Below the pieces are notes generated by a model that was given only the letters and a program-made list of their open reading frames with translations, searched no databases and had not been told where the DNA came from. From positions 1 to 49,051 of the forward strand of contig NZ_AKZI01000009.1 in assembly GCF_000293785.1 (NCBI RefSeq): a stretch of DNA of 49,051 nucleotides, in the 5' to 3' direction. The translations under genes were made by a program, and so were the position numbers. Numbering within the stretch: the stretch's first letter is position 1; each line of letters opens with the position of its first letter. Positions 8,542-17,650 of the stretch are shown piece by piece. The DNA is from Rhodovulum sp. PH10 (GTDB lineage: Bacteria; Pseudomonadota; Alphaproteobacteria; Rhizobiales; Xanthobacteraceae).

Positions 8542-10047
8542 ATGGCCAAGAAAGCACGCAAGACCATCAAGACCATTCCGAAGGAGCGCGCGGTCGTCCG
8601 CGAGCAGGACCCGCAGGTCCGCAACCGCAACTTCGAGGAGGTCACCTTCTGCTTCGACGTCGAGCAGGCGCTGCTCGAGACCTCGCGCTGCATCGAGTGC
8701 CCCAAGCCCGGCTGCGTGAAGGGCTGCCCGGTCGGCGTCGACATCCGCGGCTTCATCGAGAAGGTGTCGGCCGGCGACATCCGCGGCGCCTACGATATCA
8801 TCACCGAGACGAACCTTTTGCCGGCGGTGTGCGGGCGCGTCTGCCCGCAGGAGCACCAGTGCGAAGGCTCGTGCGTGATCGGAAAATCGCTGCCGCCGGT
8901 GGCGATCGGCCGGCTCGAGCGGTTCGTCGGCGACACCGCGATCGCCAATGGCTGGAGCAACATCCCCTATATCGAGCCGTCGGGCTTCAAGGTCGGCATC
9001 GTCGGCTCCGGCCCGGCCGGCATGGCGTGCGCCGCCGACATGGCGAAGGCGGGCTGCGACGTCACCGTCTACGAGGCGTTCCACGTGCCGGGCGGCGTGC
9101 TGCGCTACGGCATCCCGGACTTCCGGCTGCCGAACTCCGTCATCGACGCCGAGATCGCCAATCTCGAGAAGCTCGGCGTGAAATTCGAGTGCAACGTGCT
9201 GGTCGGCCGACTGTTCACCATCGAGCAGATGGTCGAGGAGATGGGCTTCGACGCCGTGTTCATCGGCACCGGCGCCGGCTACCCGACCTTCCCCGGCATT
9301 CCGGGTGACAACCTCAACGGCGTTCTGTCGGCCAACGAGCTGCTCACCCGCTGCAACATGATGCGGGCGAAGGAGGAGGGCTTCGACACCCCGCTGCCGC
9401 GCGGCGCCCGGGTGGCGGTGATCGGCGCCGGCAACACCGCGATGGACGCCCTGCGCGTCTCCAAGCGTCTCGGCGCCGCCGAGGTGCGCTGCATCTATCG
9501 CCGCTCGCGGGCCGAAGCGCCGGCGCGCCTCGAGGAGGTGCACCACGCCGAGGAGGAGGGCGTCGAGTTCCACTGGCTCACCGCGCCGGTCGCCGTGCTC
9601 GACGACGGCAAGGGCGGCGTGCGCGGCCTGCGCTGCCAGCGCATGGAGCTCGGCGAGCCCGACGCCTCCGGCCGCCGCCGGCCGGTCCCGGTCGAGGGCA
9701 GCGAGTACGACTACGAGTGCGACCTGGTGGTGGTCGCGATCGGCACCAACGCCAACCCGATCATCGGCCAGACCTCGAAGATCGCCCTCGACAAGCGCGG
9801 CTACATCGCCACCGACGACGACCTCGCGACCTCGCTGCCCGGCGTTTATGCCGGCGGCGACATCGTGACGGGCGCCGCCACCGTGATCAAGGCGATGGGC
9901 GCCGGCCGCAAGGCGGCGCGGGCGATGAAGCGCCATCTCGGCCTGCGCGACACCGACACGGTCTATCGACCGGACGCGCCGGTCTCCGCCACCCTGTTCG
10001 GCCTCGATCCCGACGAGAAGAACGTCGTGCGGGTGCGGGCGAGCTGA
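8542..10047 (+). CDS. nfnB: NADPH-dependent Nfn large subunit (GltD/SudA family)
   Basis: Large subunit of NfnAB; binds NADPH, FAD and two [4Fe-4S] clusters and carries the bifurcating flavin in the known complexes. The 501-aa protein has an N-terminal ferredoxin-like domain with CIECPKPGCVKGCP (residues about 53-66) and CGRVCPQEHQCEGSC, an FAD Rossmann motif GIVGSGPAGMACAADMA near residue 153, and an NADPH motif VAVIGAGNTAMDALRVSKRL near residue 292. It is also homologous to the glutamate synthase small subunit, but no gltB lies nearby and the nfnA partner is adjacent, so Nfn or sulfide-dehydrogenase-type function is favoured. Confidence 0.88.
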   Translation: MAKKARKTIKTIPKERAVVREQDPQVRNRNFEEVTFCFDVEQALLETSRCIECPKPGCVKGCPVGVDIRGFIEKVSAGDIRGAYDIITETNLLPAVCGRVCPQEHQCEGSCVIGKSLPPVAIGRLERFVGDTAIANGWSNIPYIEPSGFKVGIVGSGPAGMACAADMAKAGCDVTVYEAFHVPGGVLRYGIPDFRLPNSVIDAEIANLEKLGVKFECNVLVGRLFTIEQMVEEMGFDAVFIGTGAGYPTFPGIPGDNLNGVLSANELLTRCNMMRAKEEGFDTPLPRGARVAVIGAGNTAMDALRVSKRLGAAEVRCIYRRSRAEAPARLEEVHHAEEEGVEFHWLTAPVAVLDDGKGGVRGLRCQRMELGEPDASGRRRPVPVEGSEYDYECDLVVVAIGTNANPIIGQTSKIALDKRGYIATDDDLATSLPGVYAGGDIVTGAATVIKAMGAGRKAARAMKRHLGLRDTDTVYRPDAPVSATLFGLDPDEKNVVRVRAS

Positions 10048-10139
10048 TTTTTCTGTCGGCGACCGCCGCCGGGCTCGGGCCTGCGGCGGCCGCACGCCGT
10101 TCGTTTGGAGGTCCGCCGGCGAGGCGAGACGTTTGTGCC

Positions 10140-11861
10140 ATGGATGCCGAAACCAAGAACCAGCTCGATTTCCCCGTGGTCGGCCGCACCGCCGCCAACA
10201 CCCCGGCGATGCCGCAGCGCCCGCTGCGGCCGGCGCTGCTCGCGCCCTATCGCGACCTCACCACGCTGCGATACGACTTTCCGCTGGTGCTGGTGACGGC
10301 GGCGACGCCGGACGGCGCCGTGCAGTCGCTGACGGGAATCGTCAACGCGCTGCTCAAGGAGCTCGCCCCGCGCGGCGCGTCGGGCGAGAAGATGCGCCGT
10401 CATCTGCTCAGGCTCGAGCAGGAGATCCGCCGCCGCGTCGCCGCCGGCAAGGGCGGCCGGCTCGGAGCGGTGTGGGACGACGTCGCGACCGCCCTTTGCG
10501 CGCTCGACGCCGAGATCGGGCAGAGCCTGTCGCCCGCCCGCGCCGCCCTCGCGGTCGACGGCGAGCTCGCCGACTGCGCGGCGGACACCCCGCGCCGCGT
10601 GGTCTCCCATCTGTGGCGGATCGCCTGCGCCCAGAAGCGCGCCGCGGTGGTCGCCCGCATCGATGCGCTGAAGGCGGCGCTGTCCGATCTGCTCGCCGCC
10701 GGCACGCTGTCGGAGGCTCGCGCGGCCCGCATCCGCACCGTGCTCGAGCATTTGGTGCCGCCCGCCTTCTTCGCCGATGGCGCGGACCCCGCCCCGATCG
10801 CCGACGACTGCGCCGCTGCGCGAAAAACCTGCCGGGCGCAGCGCGCGGCGCTGGTCGATCTCGCCCGCGCGATCGCGGTCGGCGAGCTGGAGCGCGACGG
10901 CCGCTACGATCCCGCCCTGCACGATGCGGCGATCGCCGGCTGGTCGGACGCCTCGCTCGGTGCCGAGGCGTTGGCGCTCGCCCCCGGCGTGCTCCTGTGC
11001 CTCGACGACACCGGCGCTGCCCTGCGCGGCGAGGTGTTGGATCTGCTCGCCGCCGGCCTGCCGGTGAAAATCCTGGTGACGAGCGACGATCTCCTCGGCG
11101 CACCGGATGCCGATCCGCCGCTCGGCCTGTCCGCCGCCAAGCTCGGCACCATGGCGGCCGGGCTCGAGGACGCCTTCGTGCTGCAGGCGAGCGCCGCCGC
11201 GCTGGTGCGCACCGCGACGCGGATCGGCCGCGGCCTCGCTTACGACGGCCCGGCGCTGGTCGCCGTCTTCACCGGCCGTCCGGCCGCAGCGGCGGACGGC
11301 TTGCCGCTCTATCTGCAGGCCGCCGCCGCCGGGCAGGCCCGCCTCTTCCCGACCTTCTGCTACGACCCGTCGGCCGGGCCGGAGCTGGTCGCCCGCTGGT
11401 CGGTCGCCGACGACAATCCGCAGGCGGAGCGCGACTGGTCGGTGCATCCCTTCGTCTACGAGAACGGCGGCCAGCGGGTCGCGACCGACCTCGCCTTCAC
11501 CCCGGCCGACCTGATCGCCTGCGATCCGCGTTTTTCCGATCACGTCCGCTTGGTCGCGGCGGCCGGCTGGAGCGACGCCATGGCCCCGGTCGACGCCGTG
11601 CTGAACGAGGCGGCAGGCGCCGACGCCGTGCCGTTCGTGCCGGTGGTCGACGCGACCGACCGCCTCTTCCGGGCGATCCCGAGCAAGGCGGTGATCGCCG
11701 CCAGCGCCCGCTGTCGCGACGCCTGGCACGCGCTGCAGGAGATGGGCGGCATCGGCAATTCCTGGGCGGACAAGAAGGTCGCCGAGGAGAAGGAGATCTG
11801 GGACGAGGAGCGCCAGATGCTGGTGCTCGCCGCCAAGGCGCACGAGACCGCCGCGAGCTGA
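10140..11861 (+). CDS. PFOR-like protein linked to nfnAB (degenerate 2-oxoacid:ferredoxin oxidoreductase C-terminal-type)
   Basis: A 573-aa soluble protein 92 bp after nfnB, on the same strand and ended by a hairpin terminator, so probably the third gene of the unit. Residues about 275-450 resemble the thiamine-PP domain of pyruvate:ferredoxin/flavodoxin oxidoreductases: LPVKILV, then GLEDAFVLQASAAALVRTAT, then AYDGPALVAVF, then FPTFCYDPSAG. However, the canonical GDG...N thiamine-PP motif and the CxxC cluster motifs are absent, and the position where PFORs have the SNTGGQ loop reads CLDDTGAALRG. The C-terminal WHALQEMGGIGNSW segment is reminiscent of long PFOR-related proteins. Catalysis is doubtful; a docking or regulatory role with NfnAB is inference. 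The family call is by eye and moderate. Confidence 0.55.
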   Translation: MDAETKNQLDFPVVGRTAANTPAMPQRPLRPALLAPYRDLTTLRYDFPLVLVTAATPDGAVQSLTGIVNALLKELAPRGASGEKMRRHLLRLEQEIRRRVAAGKGGRLGAVWDDVATALCALDAEIGQSLSPARAALAVDGELADCAADTPRRVVSHLWRIACAQKRAAVVARIDALKAALSDLLAAGTLSEARAARIRTVLEHLVPPAFFADGADPAPIADDCAAARKTCRAQRAALVDLARAIAVGELERDGRYDPALHDAAIAGWSDASLGAEALALAPGVLLCLDDTGAALRGEVLDLLAAGLPVKILVTSDDLLGAPDADPPLGLSAAKLGTMAAGLEDAFVLQASAAALVRTATRIGRGLAYDGPALVAVFTGRPAAAADGLPLYLQAAAAGQARLFPTFCYDPSAGPELVARWSVADDNPQAERDWSVHPFVYENGGQRVATDLAFTPADLIACDPRFSDHVRLVAAAGWSDAMAPVDAVLNEAAGADAVPFVPVVDATDRLFRAIPSKAVIAASARCRDAWHALQEMGGIGNSWADKKVAEEKEIWDEERQMLVLAAKAHETAAS

Positions 11862-11932
11862 GGGGCCGAGCCCCCTCGCCGCCGCAACCGGCGCGGCACG
11901 CCGGCGAGACCATCGTCGACACGAGCCATCGA

Positions 11933-11957
11933 GGCCGCCCCGCCCGGGCGGCCTTTT
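11933..11957 (+). terminator. Rho-independent terminator after the PFOR-like gene
   Basis: GGCCGCCC (11933-11940) and GGGCGGCC (11946-11953) form an 8-bp perfect stem with a 5-base loop, followed by TTTT. It lies 71 bases past the stop and closes the nfnAB unit before the convergent phosphoribosyltransferase gene. Confidence 0.8.
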
Positions 11958-11972
11958 CTATTCAGCGTCCGG

Positions 11973-12632
11973 CTATAGCGGCCACCAGCCGTCGGCGCGG
12001 CGCTCGAACAGCGGCGACGAGAAGAGATGCACCAAGGGCAAATCGCCGAGCACGGATTTCCATCGCTCGGTTTGCGCCATGATGGTGAGCGCGCCGACCG
12101 TCTGCACGCCGAGCCGATCCAAGAGCCGCCGCGCCGCCGCGATGGTGGTGCCACGCGACACCACATCGTCGACGATCACCACCCGCCGGCCGGCGATGCG
12201 CGAAACGAGGTTCGGGTCGAGATAGAGCCGCTTGGCCTGGGTCGGCGTGGTCACCGAGGACACGCTTTCGGACAAGGCATCGTCGTACCAGAATTTGCGC
12301 GAGTACCCCATCGGCACGAAATGCGGCAGGCCGAGATTCTGGGCGACGCCCGGCGCCACCATCAGGCCGAGCGTCGGCAGCCCCACCACCACCTCGGGTG
12401 AGAGATGGCCGGCGCGGCGCGCGAGCTCCCGGCAAAACCAGTCGATCACCGGAAACGCGGCATGGTTGATGATCAGCGACGCCACCGCCCGGTCGCCGTC
12501 GCCCGGCAGAACCCGCAACGGCAGCTCGAGCACCCGGTCGTCAGATACCCGCGCCGGGAACCGGTCGGCATAAGGCGGACCCGCAAGGCCCTCCGGTGCC
12601 GCAAACACTTGCCAGAATGGTTCCGTGGACAT
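11973..12632 (-). CDS. Phosphoribosyltransferase family protein
   Basis: Type I phosphoribosyltransferase fold. The PRPP-binding motif RRVVIVDDVVSRGTT is near residue 150 of 219, with the hydrophobic-DD-x3-GT pattern diagnostic of the family. Upstream is the PPi-loop-like VVVGLPTLGLMVAPGVAQNL. The substrate base cannot be read: similar proteins are annotated as orotate- or adenine/hypoxanthine-type transferases, and this one is longer than bacterial Apt. It lies between the nfn unit and hpnH, on the same strand as hpnH, but 581 bp separate them, so co-transcription is doubtful. Confidence 0.8.
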   Translation of the reverse strand: MSTEPFWQVFAAPEGLAGPPYADRFPARVSDDRVLELPLRVLPGDGDRAVASLIINHAAFPVIDWFCRELARRAGHLSPEVVVGLPTLGLMVAPGVAQNLGLPHFVPMGYSRKFWYDDALSESVSSVTTPTQAKRLYLDPNLVSRIAGRRVVIVDDVVSRGTTIAAARRLLDRLGVQTVGALTIMAQTERWKSVLGDLPLVHLFSSPLFERRADGWWPL

Positions 12633-12901
12633 GTTTCCCCGCCGCCCCGCTGCAAAACCGAGCGGGCGTCATAGCCGGGCTTTTGGCAGTGTTCCAGTCG
12701 GAGCGATACGCCGGCGTCGCCGGGCGGGCTCACGAGGCTTTGGCCGGTGCGGCGGCAGGCGGAAAGTGCCCTTCGCCGCCGCTTCGCTCGGCGCCCTCTC
12801 CCCGCACGGCAGGCACACACAGCTTGCCTCGGGTGTATGCGTCCGTCATGCGCGGGCTCCGACCCGCGCATCCATCCAAATCAAGAAACTTTTTTGTATT
12901 C

Positions 12902-13050
12902 ATACCAACGGCGACAGAGTCCGACCTCGTCCTGAGGAGCGCTCCGCAGGAGTGCGTCTCGAAGGGCGAGGCCACGGTGCGGGCCTCATCCTTCGAGACG
13001 TCGCCTTCGGCGACCCTCGGGATGAGGTCATAGTCTCCCGCCGCCGGTAT
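12902..13050. repeat. Large dispersed inverted-repeat element, copy A
   Basis: A 149-bp element whose ends are imperfect inverted copies (ataccaacggcgacagag at one end; the complement of gtctcccgccgccggtat at the other). The interior gacctcgtcctgagg, gtctcgaagg and tccttcgagac motifs recur at 17437-17580, 36045-36223 and 36352-36440. It fills part of the 581-bp gap 12633-13213, which otherwise shows no gene. An AT-rich patch (aaacttttttgtattcat) abuts it at about 12886-12904. Confidence 0.8.
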
Positions 13051-13213
13051 CAAATCGATGGATCGCCGGGTCGCGGCCTGCGGCCGGCCCGGCAATGACG
13101 GCGGAGTTCTCGGCAGCCTTCGTCGCTCTCACGGAAACGCTTCGGCATTCTGCCCTTCTGCGCATCAGCAGCGCGCGGCGGGAGCGGTGAACCCGCTCCC
13201 GAGGCACCACAGC

Positions 13214-14365
13214 CTACTCCGCCGCGGTGAGGCGGGTCGGCTTGCCGGCCTTCGTTTCGGCCGCGTGGATGTCGGCGATCTTCTGCTCGACGTGCCGCGA
13301 GAAGACGTATTCCGCCGGCCGCTGGCTCTCGAGCGAAATCTCCGGCGCCATCTCGCCTTCCGTGCGCACGCCGAACAGCGACAGTTTTGCCAGCTTCAGC
13401 GGGTTGGAGAAGGCGGCGTCGGCTGCGGTCGGCTCGTAGCCGCAATGAGCCATGCAGTCGGCGCATTTCTCGTATCGCCCGGTGCCGTAGGAGTCCCAGT
13501 CGGTGGTCTCCATCAGCTCCTTGAAGGTTTTGGCGTACCCCTCGCCGACCAGGTAGCACGGCTTCTGCCAGCCGAAGATGTTGCGGGTCGGCATGCCCCA
13601 CGGCGAGCACAGGAACTCCTGGTTGCCGGCGAGGAAGTCCAGGAACAGGCTCGAATGCATGAACTGCCACTTCTTGCCCTTGCCGAGCGCGAAGACCTTG
13701 CGAAAAAGCTCCTTGGTGCGCTTGCGGGCGAGGAAGTGCTGCTGGTCGGGGGCGCGCTCGTAGGCATAGCCGGGCGAGATCGACACGCCGACGCCGAGCT
13801 CGGCGGTGAAATCGAGATACTTTGCGATCTCCTCGGCCGAGATGCCCTCGAAGATCGTCGCGTTGACGTTGACGGCAAAGCCCTTGGCCTTGGCCGCCTT
13901 TATCGCCGCCACCGCCTTGTCGAACGTGCCGGCCCGGCACACCGAGCGGTCGTGGTGCTCCTTCAGCCCGTCGAGATGGACCGAGAAGAACAGATAGGGC
14001 GACGGCTCGAACAGATGCAGCTTCTTCTCGAGGAGCAGCGCATTGGTGCAGAGCGAGACGAACTTCTTCTTCGCCACCAAGCCCTTGACGATCTCGCCGA
14101 TCTCCTTGTGGACGAGCGGCTCGCCGCCCGGGATGGCGACCATCGGGGCGCCGCACTCGTCGGCCGCGGCGAGGCACTCCTCGACCGACATCCGCTGATC
14201 GAGGATCGCGTCCGGGTAATCGATCTTGCCGCAGCCGGCGCAGGCGAGGTTGCAGCGAAACAGCGGCTCCAGCATCAGCACCAGCGGATAGCGCTTGCGC
14301 CCCATGAGCTTCTGCTTCGCCACATAGGCGCCGATGCGCATTTCCTTGAAGAACGGTATCGCCAT
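13214..14365 (-). CDS. hpnH: Adenosyl-hopene transferase HpnH (radical SAM)
   Basis: Radical-SAM enzyme that adds the 5'-deoxyadenosyl group to hopene, giving adenosylhopane, the entry to C35 hopanoids. The 383-aa protein has the [4Fe-4S] motif CNLACAGC (Cys38, Cys42, Cys45), followed by IPGGEPL, the GGE motif that positions SAM. A C-terminal Cys set (CADCMAHCGYEP) is the family's SPASM-like or auxiliary region. The ATG at 14365 (MAIPFFKEMRIG) matches the usual HpnH N terminus; an upstream ATG at 14416 would add 17 unrelated residues. It is divergent from hpnN. Confidence 0.96.
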   Translation of the reverse strand: MAIPFFKEMRIGAYVAKQKLMGRKRYPLVLMLEPLFRCNLACAGCGKIDYPDAILDQRMSVEECLAAADECGAPMVAIPGGEPLVHKEIGEIVKGLVAKKKFVSLCTNALLLEKKLHLFEPSPYLFFSVHLDGLKEHHDRSVCRAGTFDKAVAAIKAAKAKGFAVNVNATIFEGISAEEIAKYLDFTAELGVGVSISPGYAYERAPDQQHFLARKRTKELFRKVFALGKGKKWQFMHSSLFLDFLAGNQEFLCSPWGMPTRNIFGWQKPCYLVGEGYAKTFKELMETTDWDSYGTGRYEKCADCMAHCGYEPTAADAAFSNPLKLAKLSLFGVRTEGEMAPEISLESQRPAEYVFSRHVEQKIADIHAAETKAGKPTRLTAAE

Positions 14366-14802
14366 TTGCCTGCTTTCCACTCGCGTGCGGAGCCGCGATC
14401 CTCGCGGGTACGGCACAACCTTCGTCAGTTAATCGGTCGGTGCGGCGCGTTCAAGCGTACCGCACCGCAGGAGAACGGACGGGCGGCCGGCGTCGCGTTT
14501 CGGCCACCCTGCCACCGGCCTGGTTGACGAAACGCCACCGAAACCGCCCGACCGGCCGGCGCGTTGGGGATTTGCCGGGTTTCGATCAGCCGGTCGACCT
14601 TTGGTGAAACGGCGCCCCCCGCCGTCGCATGGCACGTCCGTCGCGGTGCGAGGCTTGCCACCTCAATTCCGGCCCGATTATGAAGGACACGCTTTCCGGC
14701 CCTATCGGGCCACCCGCCGTCGGTGCGGTGACGCGGCACGGATCGTTTCGGCCGTCCAAGGCACATGACATACGTTTCGCCTGACCTCTGCGATCATTCA
14801 TC
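14366..14802. promoter_or_regulatory. Divergent intergenic region hpnH / hpnN
   Basis: This 437-bp region must carry promoters for both hpnH and hpnN. It contains no supported gene. A small dyad ggccc-tatc-gggcc is at 14698-14711. I could not identify a confident promoter pair. Confidence 0.4.
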
Positions 14803-17436
14803 ATGCTCGTCTCCGCGATCGTCCGCACCGTGAGGTTCTGCATCCGGCATGCCCGGATCGTGATCGGGGCCTATGCCCTGATCGCGGTGGTCTGCGGCGT
14901 CTTCGCCGCGACGAACTTCGCCATCGACACCGACGTCAACAAGCTGATCTCGCAAAACCTCGACTGGCGGCAGCGCGAGATCGCCTTCGAGAAGGCGTTT
15001 CCCGGCCGGTTCGACTCCATCCTGGTGGTGGTCGACGCGCCCTCCCCCGAATTCGCCTCGCTGGCGGCCGACGCGCTGACCGAGCGGCTGCGGCAGAACA
15101 CCACCGACTTCACCAATGTCGAGCAGCCGGGCGGCGGCCCGTTCTTCGCCCGCAACGGGCTCCTGTTCCTGCCGCTGCCGGAGCTGGAGGCGACCGCCAA
15201 GGGCTTGTCGCAGGCCGGGCCGCTGGTGCGCACCCTCGCCTTCGACCCCAGCCTGCGCGGGCTCGTCCAGGCGATGTCGCTGGTCGTCTCGGGCGTCAAG
15301 GGCGAGATGGTCCAGCTCGACAGCGTCGCCCCGGCCTTCGACCGGATCTCCGGCACCATCGAGACCGCGCTCGCCGGCAAGCCCGCCGCCTTCTCCTGGC
15401 AGGCGCTGATGACCGGCAAGGATCCGACCGCCTCCGACACGCGCCGCTTCGTCGACGTCCGGCCGGTGCTGGACTACTCGTCGCTGCAGCCGGGCGCCGC
15501 CGCCGCCGAGGCGATCCGCAGCGCCGCCCGCGACCTCGACCTCGCCGGGAAATACCAGGCGCGGGTGCGCCTCACCGGCCCGATCGCGATGGCCGACGAG
15601 GAGTTCTCCACCCTGCAGCACGGCGCGCTGCGCGACGCGGTGATCACCATCCTGGTGGTGCTCGGCATCCTGTGGATGGCGCTGCGCTCGGCCAAGCTGA
15701 TCCTCGCCGTCTATCTCAACATGTTCGTCGGGCTCGCCATCACCGCCGCCTTCGGCCTGGTGATGGTCGATGCGCTCAACCCGATCTCGGTCGCCTTCGC
15801 GGTGCTGTTCATCGGGCTCGGCGTCGATTTCGGCATCCAGTTCGCGGTGCGCTACCGCGCCGAGCGGCACGAGGTCGACGACCTGCGCACCGCGCTGATC
15901 GCCACCGCCGGGCGGATCGGCGCGCCCTTGACGCTCGCCGCGACCGCGGTCGCCGCCGCCTTCCTGTCCTTCACGCCGACCGACTATTCCGGCATCTCCG
16001 AGCTCGGCAAGATCGCCGGCTTCGGCATGCTGGTCGCGCTGATCAGCAGCGTGACGCTGCTGCCGGCGCTCCTGAAGGTGCTCAATCCGAAAGGCGAGCC
16101 GGACGAGATCGGCTATCGCAGCCTCGCCCCGGTCGACCATTTCCTGGAGCGCCACCGCATCGCGGTGGTCGGCGGCACCGCGCTGGTCGCGCTGATCGGC
16201 GCGCCGCTCCTCTATTTCCTGACGTTCGACTTCAACCCGATCAACCTGCGCAACAAGAACGTCGAGTCGGTCGCGACGCTGCTCGACCTGCGGGCCGATC
16301 CCAATATCGGTGCCAATGCGATCGACGTGCTGCGGCCCGGCATCCCCGCCGCCGAGGAGGCCGCCGCCAGGCTGCGCAGCCTGCCGGAGGTCGGCCGCGC
16401 GCTCACCATCACCAGCTTCGTGCCGGAGAACCAGGACCAGAAGCTGCCGCTGATCGAGAGCCTCGCCAAGGTGCTGCTGCCGGCGATGCAGCCCGCGCGC
16501 ACGCTCGATGCCCCGGACGACCAGGACGACGTCGACGCGCTCCATCGCGGCACCGACATCCTGCAGAAGATCGCCGACGGCCGCCGCGGTCCCGGCGCCG
16601 AGGCCGCGCTGCGACTCGCCCGCGATCTCGATGCGCTGGCCGGCGCCTCGCCGGCGGTGCGCGAGAAGGCGGAAGCCGCCTTCATCGTGCCGCTGAAGGC
16701 GCAGTTCGCGCAGTGGCAGGAGCTTCTGCAGGCGCAGCCGATCACCCTGCAAACCCTGCCGGCGAGCCTGAAGAACGACTGGGTGACCGCCGACGGCCGG
16801 GTCCGCGTCGAGGCGATGCCGAAGGGCGACCCCAACGACACCGAGGTGCTGCGCCGGTTCGCCGACGCCATCGGCGCCGTCTTCCCCGACGCGATCGGCG
16901 CGCCGATCTCGATCATCCGCTCGGGCGAGACGGTGGTCTCCGCCTTCGCGCATGCCGGCATCTATGCGCTGGTGTCGATCATGCTGCTTCTGTGGATCGT
17001 GCTGAAGCGGTTCGGCGACGTGCTGCTGACGCTGGTGCCGCTGCTGCTGGCCGGCGTGCTGACGCTCGAGATCTGCGTGCTGATCGGCCTGCCGCTCAAC
17101 TTCGCCAACATCATCGCGCTGCCGCTGCTGCTCGGCGTCGGCGTCGCGTTCAAGATCTATTACATCATGGCGTGGCGCGCCGGGCAGACCGGGCTCCTGC
17201 AGTCGAGCCTGACGCGCGCCGTGGTGTGGAGCGCGCTCACCACCGCGACCGCGTTCGGCTCGCTGTGGATGTCGAGCCATCCCGGCACGTCGAGCATGGG
17301 CGAGCTGCTCGCGCTGTCGCTGCTCACCACGATGTGCTTCGCGGTGCTGTTCCAGCCGGCCCTGATGGGGCCGCCGCGGGTGATCGCCCAGGAGGCGCCG
17401 ATCGAGGCCGGGACCGACCCGGTCTCGGCGGAGTGA
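14803..17436 (+). CDS. hpnN: Hopanoid transporter HpnN (RND / MMPL family)
   Basis: Inner-membrane RND-superfamily transporter required to move C30 hopanoids to the outer membrane. The 877-aa protein shows the RND plan twice. An N-terminal helix (residues about 17-37) is followed by a large periplasmic loop, then a hydrophobic five-to-six-helix block around residues 275-470 with GLGVDFGIQFAVRYRAE, the MMPL TM4-type motif. A second periplasmic loop and a second helix block (about 720-865) containing LLGVGVAFKIYYIMAW follow. Its pairing with hpnH supports the assignment. The stop codon abuts a repeat element. Confidence 0.95.
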   Translation: MLVSAIVRTVRFCIRHARIVIGAYALIAVVCGVFAATNFAIDTDVNKLISQNLDWRQREIAFEKAFPGRFDSILVVVDAPSPEFASLAADALTERLRQNTTDFTNVEQPGGGPFFARNGLLFLPLPELEATAKGLSQAGPLVRTLAFDPSLRGLVQAMSLVVSGVKGEMVQLDSVAPAFDRISGTIETALAGKPAAFSWQALMTGKDPTASDTRRFVDVRPVLDYSSLQPGAAAAEAIRSAARDLDLAGKYQARVRLTGPIAMADEEFSTLQHGALRDAVITILVVLGILWMALRSAKLILAVYLNMFVGLAITAAFGLVMVDALNPISVAFAVLFIGLGVDFGIQFAVRYRAERHEVDDLRTALIATAGRIGAPLTLAATAVAAAFLSFTPTDYSGISELGKIAGFGMLVALISSVTLLPALLKVLNPKGEPDEIGYRSLAPVDHFLERHRIAVVGGTALVALIGAPLLYFLTFDFNPINLRNKNVESVATLLDLRADPNIGANAIDVLRPGIPAAEEAAARLRSLPEVGRALTITSFVPENQDQKLPLIESLAKVLLPAMQPARTLDAPDDQDDVDALHRGTDILQKIADGRRGPGAEAALRLARDLDALAGASPAVREKAEAAFIVPLKAQFAQWQELLQAQPITLQTLPASLKNDWVTADGRVRVEAMPKGDPNDTEVLRRFADAIGAVFPDAIGAPISIIRSGETVVSAFAHAGIYALVSIMLLLWIVLKRFGDVLLTLVPLLLAGVLTLEICVLIGLPLNFANIIALPLLLGVGVAFKIYYIMAWRAGQTGLLQSSLTRAVVWSALTTATAFGSLWMSSHPGTSSMGELLALSLLTTMCFAVLFQPALMGPPRVIAQEAPIEAGTDPVSAE

Positions 17437-17580
17437 CCGGCGGCGACGGAGATCGACCTCGTCCTGAGGAGCACTCCGCAGGAGTTCGTCTCGAAGGGCG
17501 AGGCCACGGTGCGGGACTCATCCTTCGAGACGGCCGCTTCGCGGCCCCTCAGGATGAGGTCATAGTCTTCCGCCGGTGGT
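17437..17580. repeat. Large dispersed inverted-repeat element, copy B
   Basis: A 144-bp relative of 12902-13050, in the same orientation: gacctcgtcctgaggagcac near one end and gaggtcatagtcttccgccg at the other, with an internal ggccgcttcgcggcc hairpin. It begins directly after the hpnN stop codon, so it would be transcribed as the hpnN 3' untranslated region. Confidence 0.82.
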
Positions 17581-17624
17581 GTGACCGGGGACGACCGAGG
17601 ACCTTCCGAAAACAACCACGAAAA

Positions 17625-17650
17625 AAGCCCGCGCGAAGCGGGCTTTTTTT
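17625..17650. terminator. Bidirectional Rho-independent terminator
   Basis: AAGCCCGC (17625-17632) pairs with GCGGGCTT (17638-17645) around a GCGAA loop, with A6 on one side and T7 on the other. It can end both hpnN (plus) and the DUF2147 gene (minus). No gene lies in 17437-17753. Confidence 0.9.

Noticed and set aside
10048-10139. Frameshifted fusion of nfnB to the PFOR-like gene
   Set aside because: nfnB ends normally with TGA and the next protein starts with its own ATG and N terminus; lengths fit separate genes.
14794-17280. 828-codon open frame on the minus strand opposite hpnN
   Set aside because: It is an antisense shadow of hpnN caused by very high GC at third positions; composition is Arg/Gln/His-rich with no family pattern.
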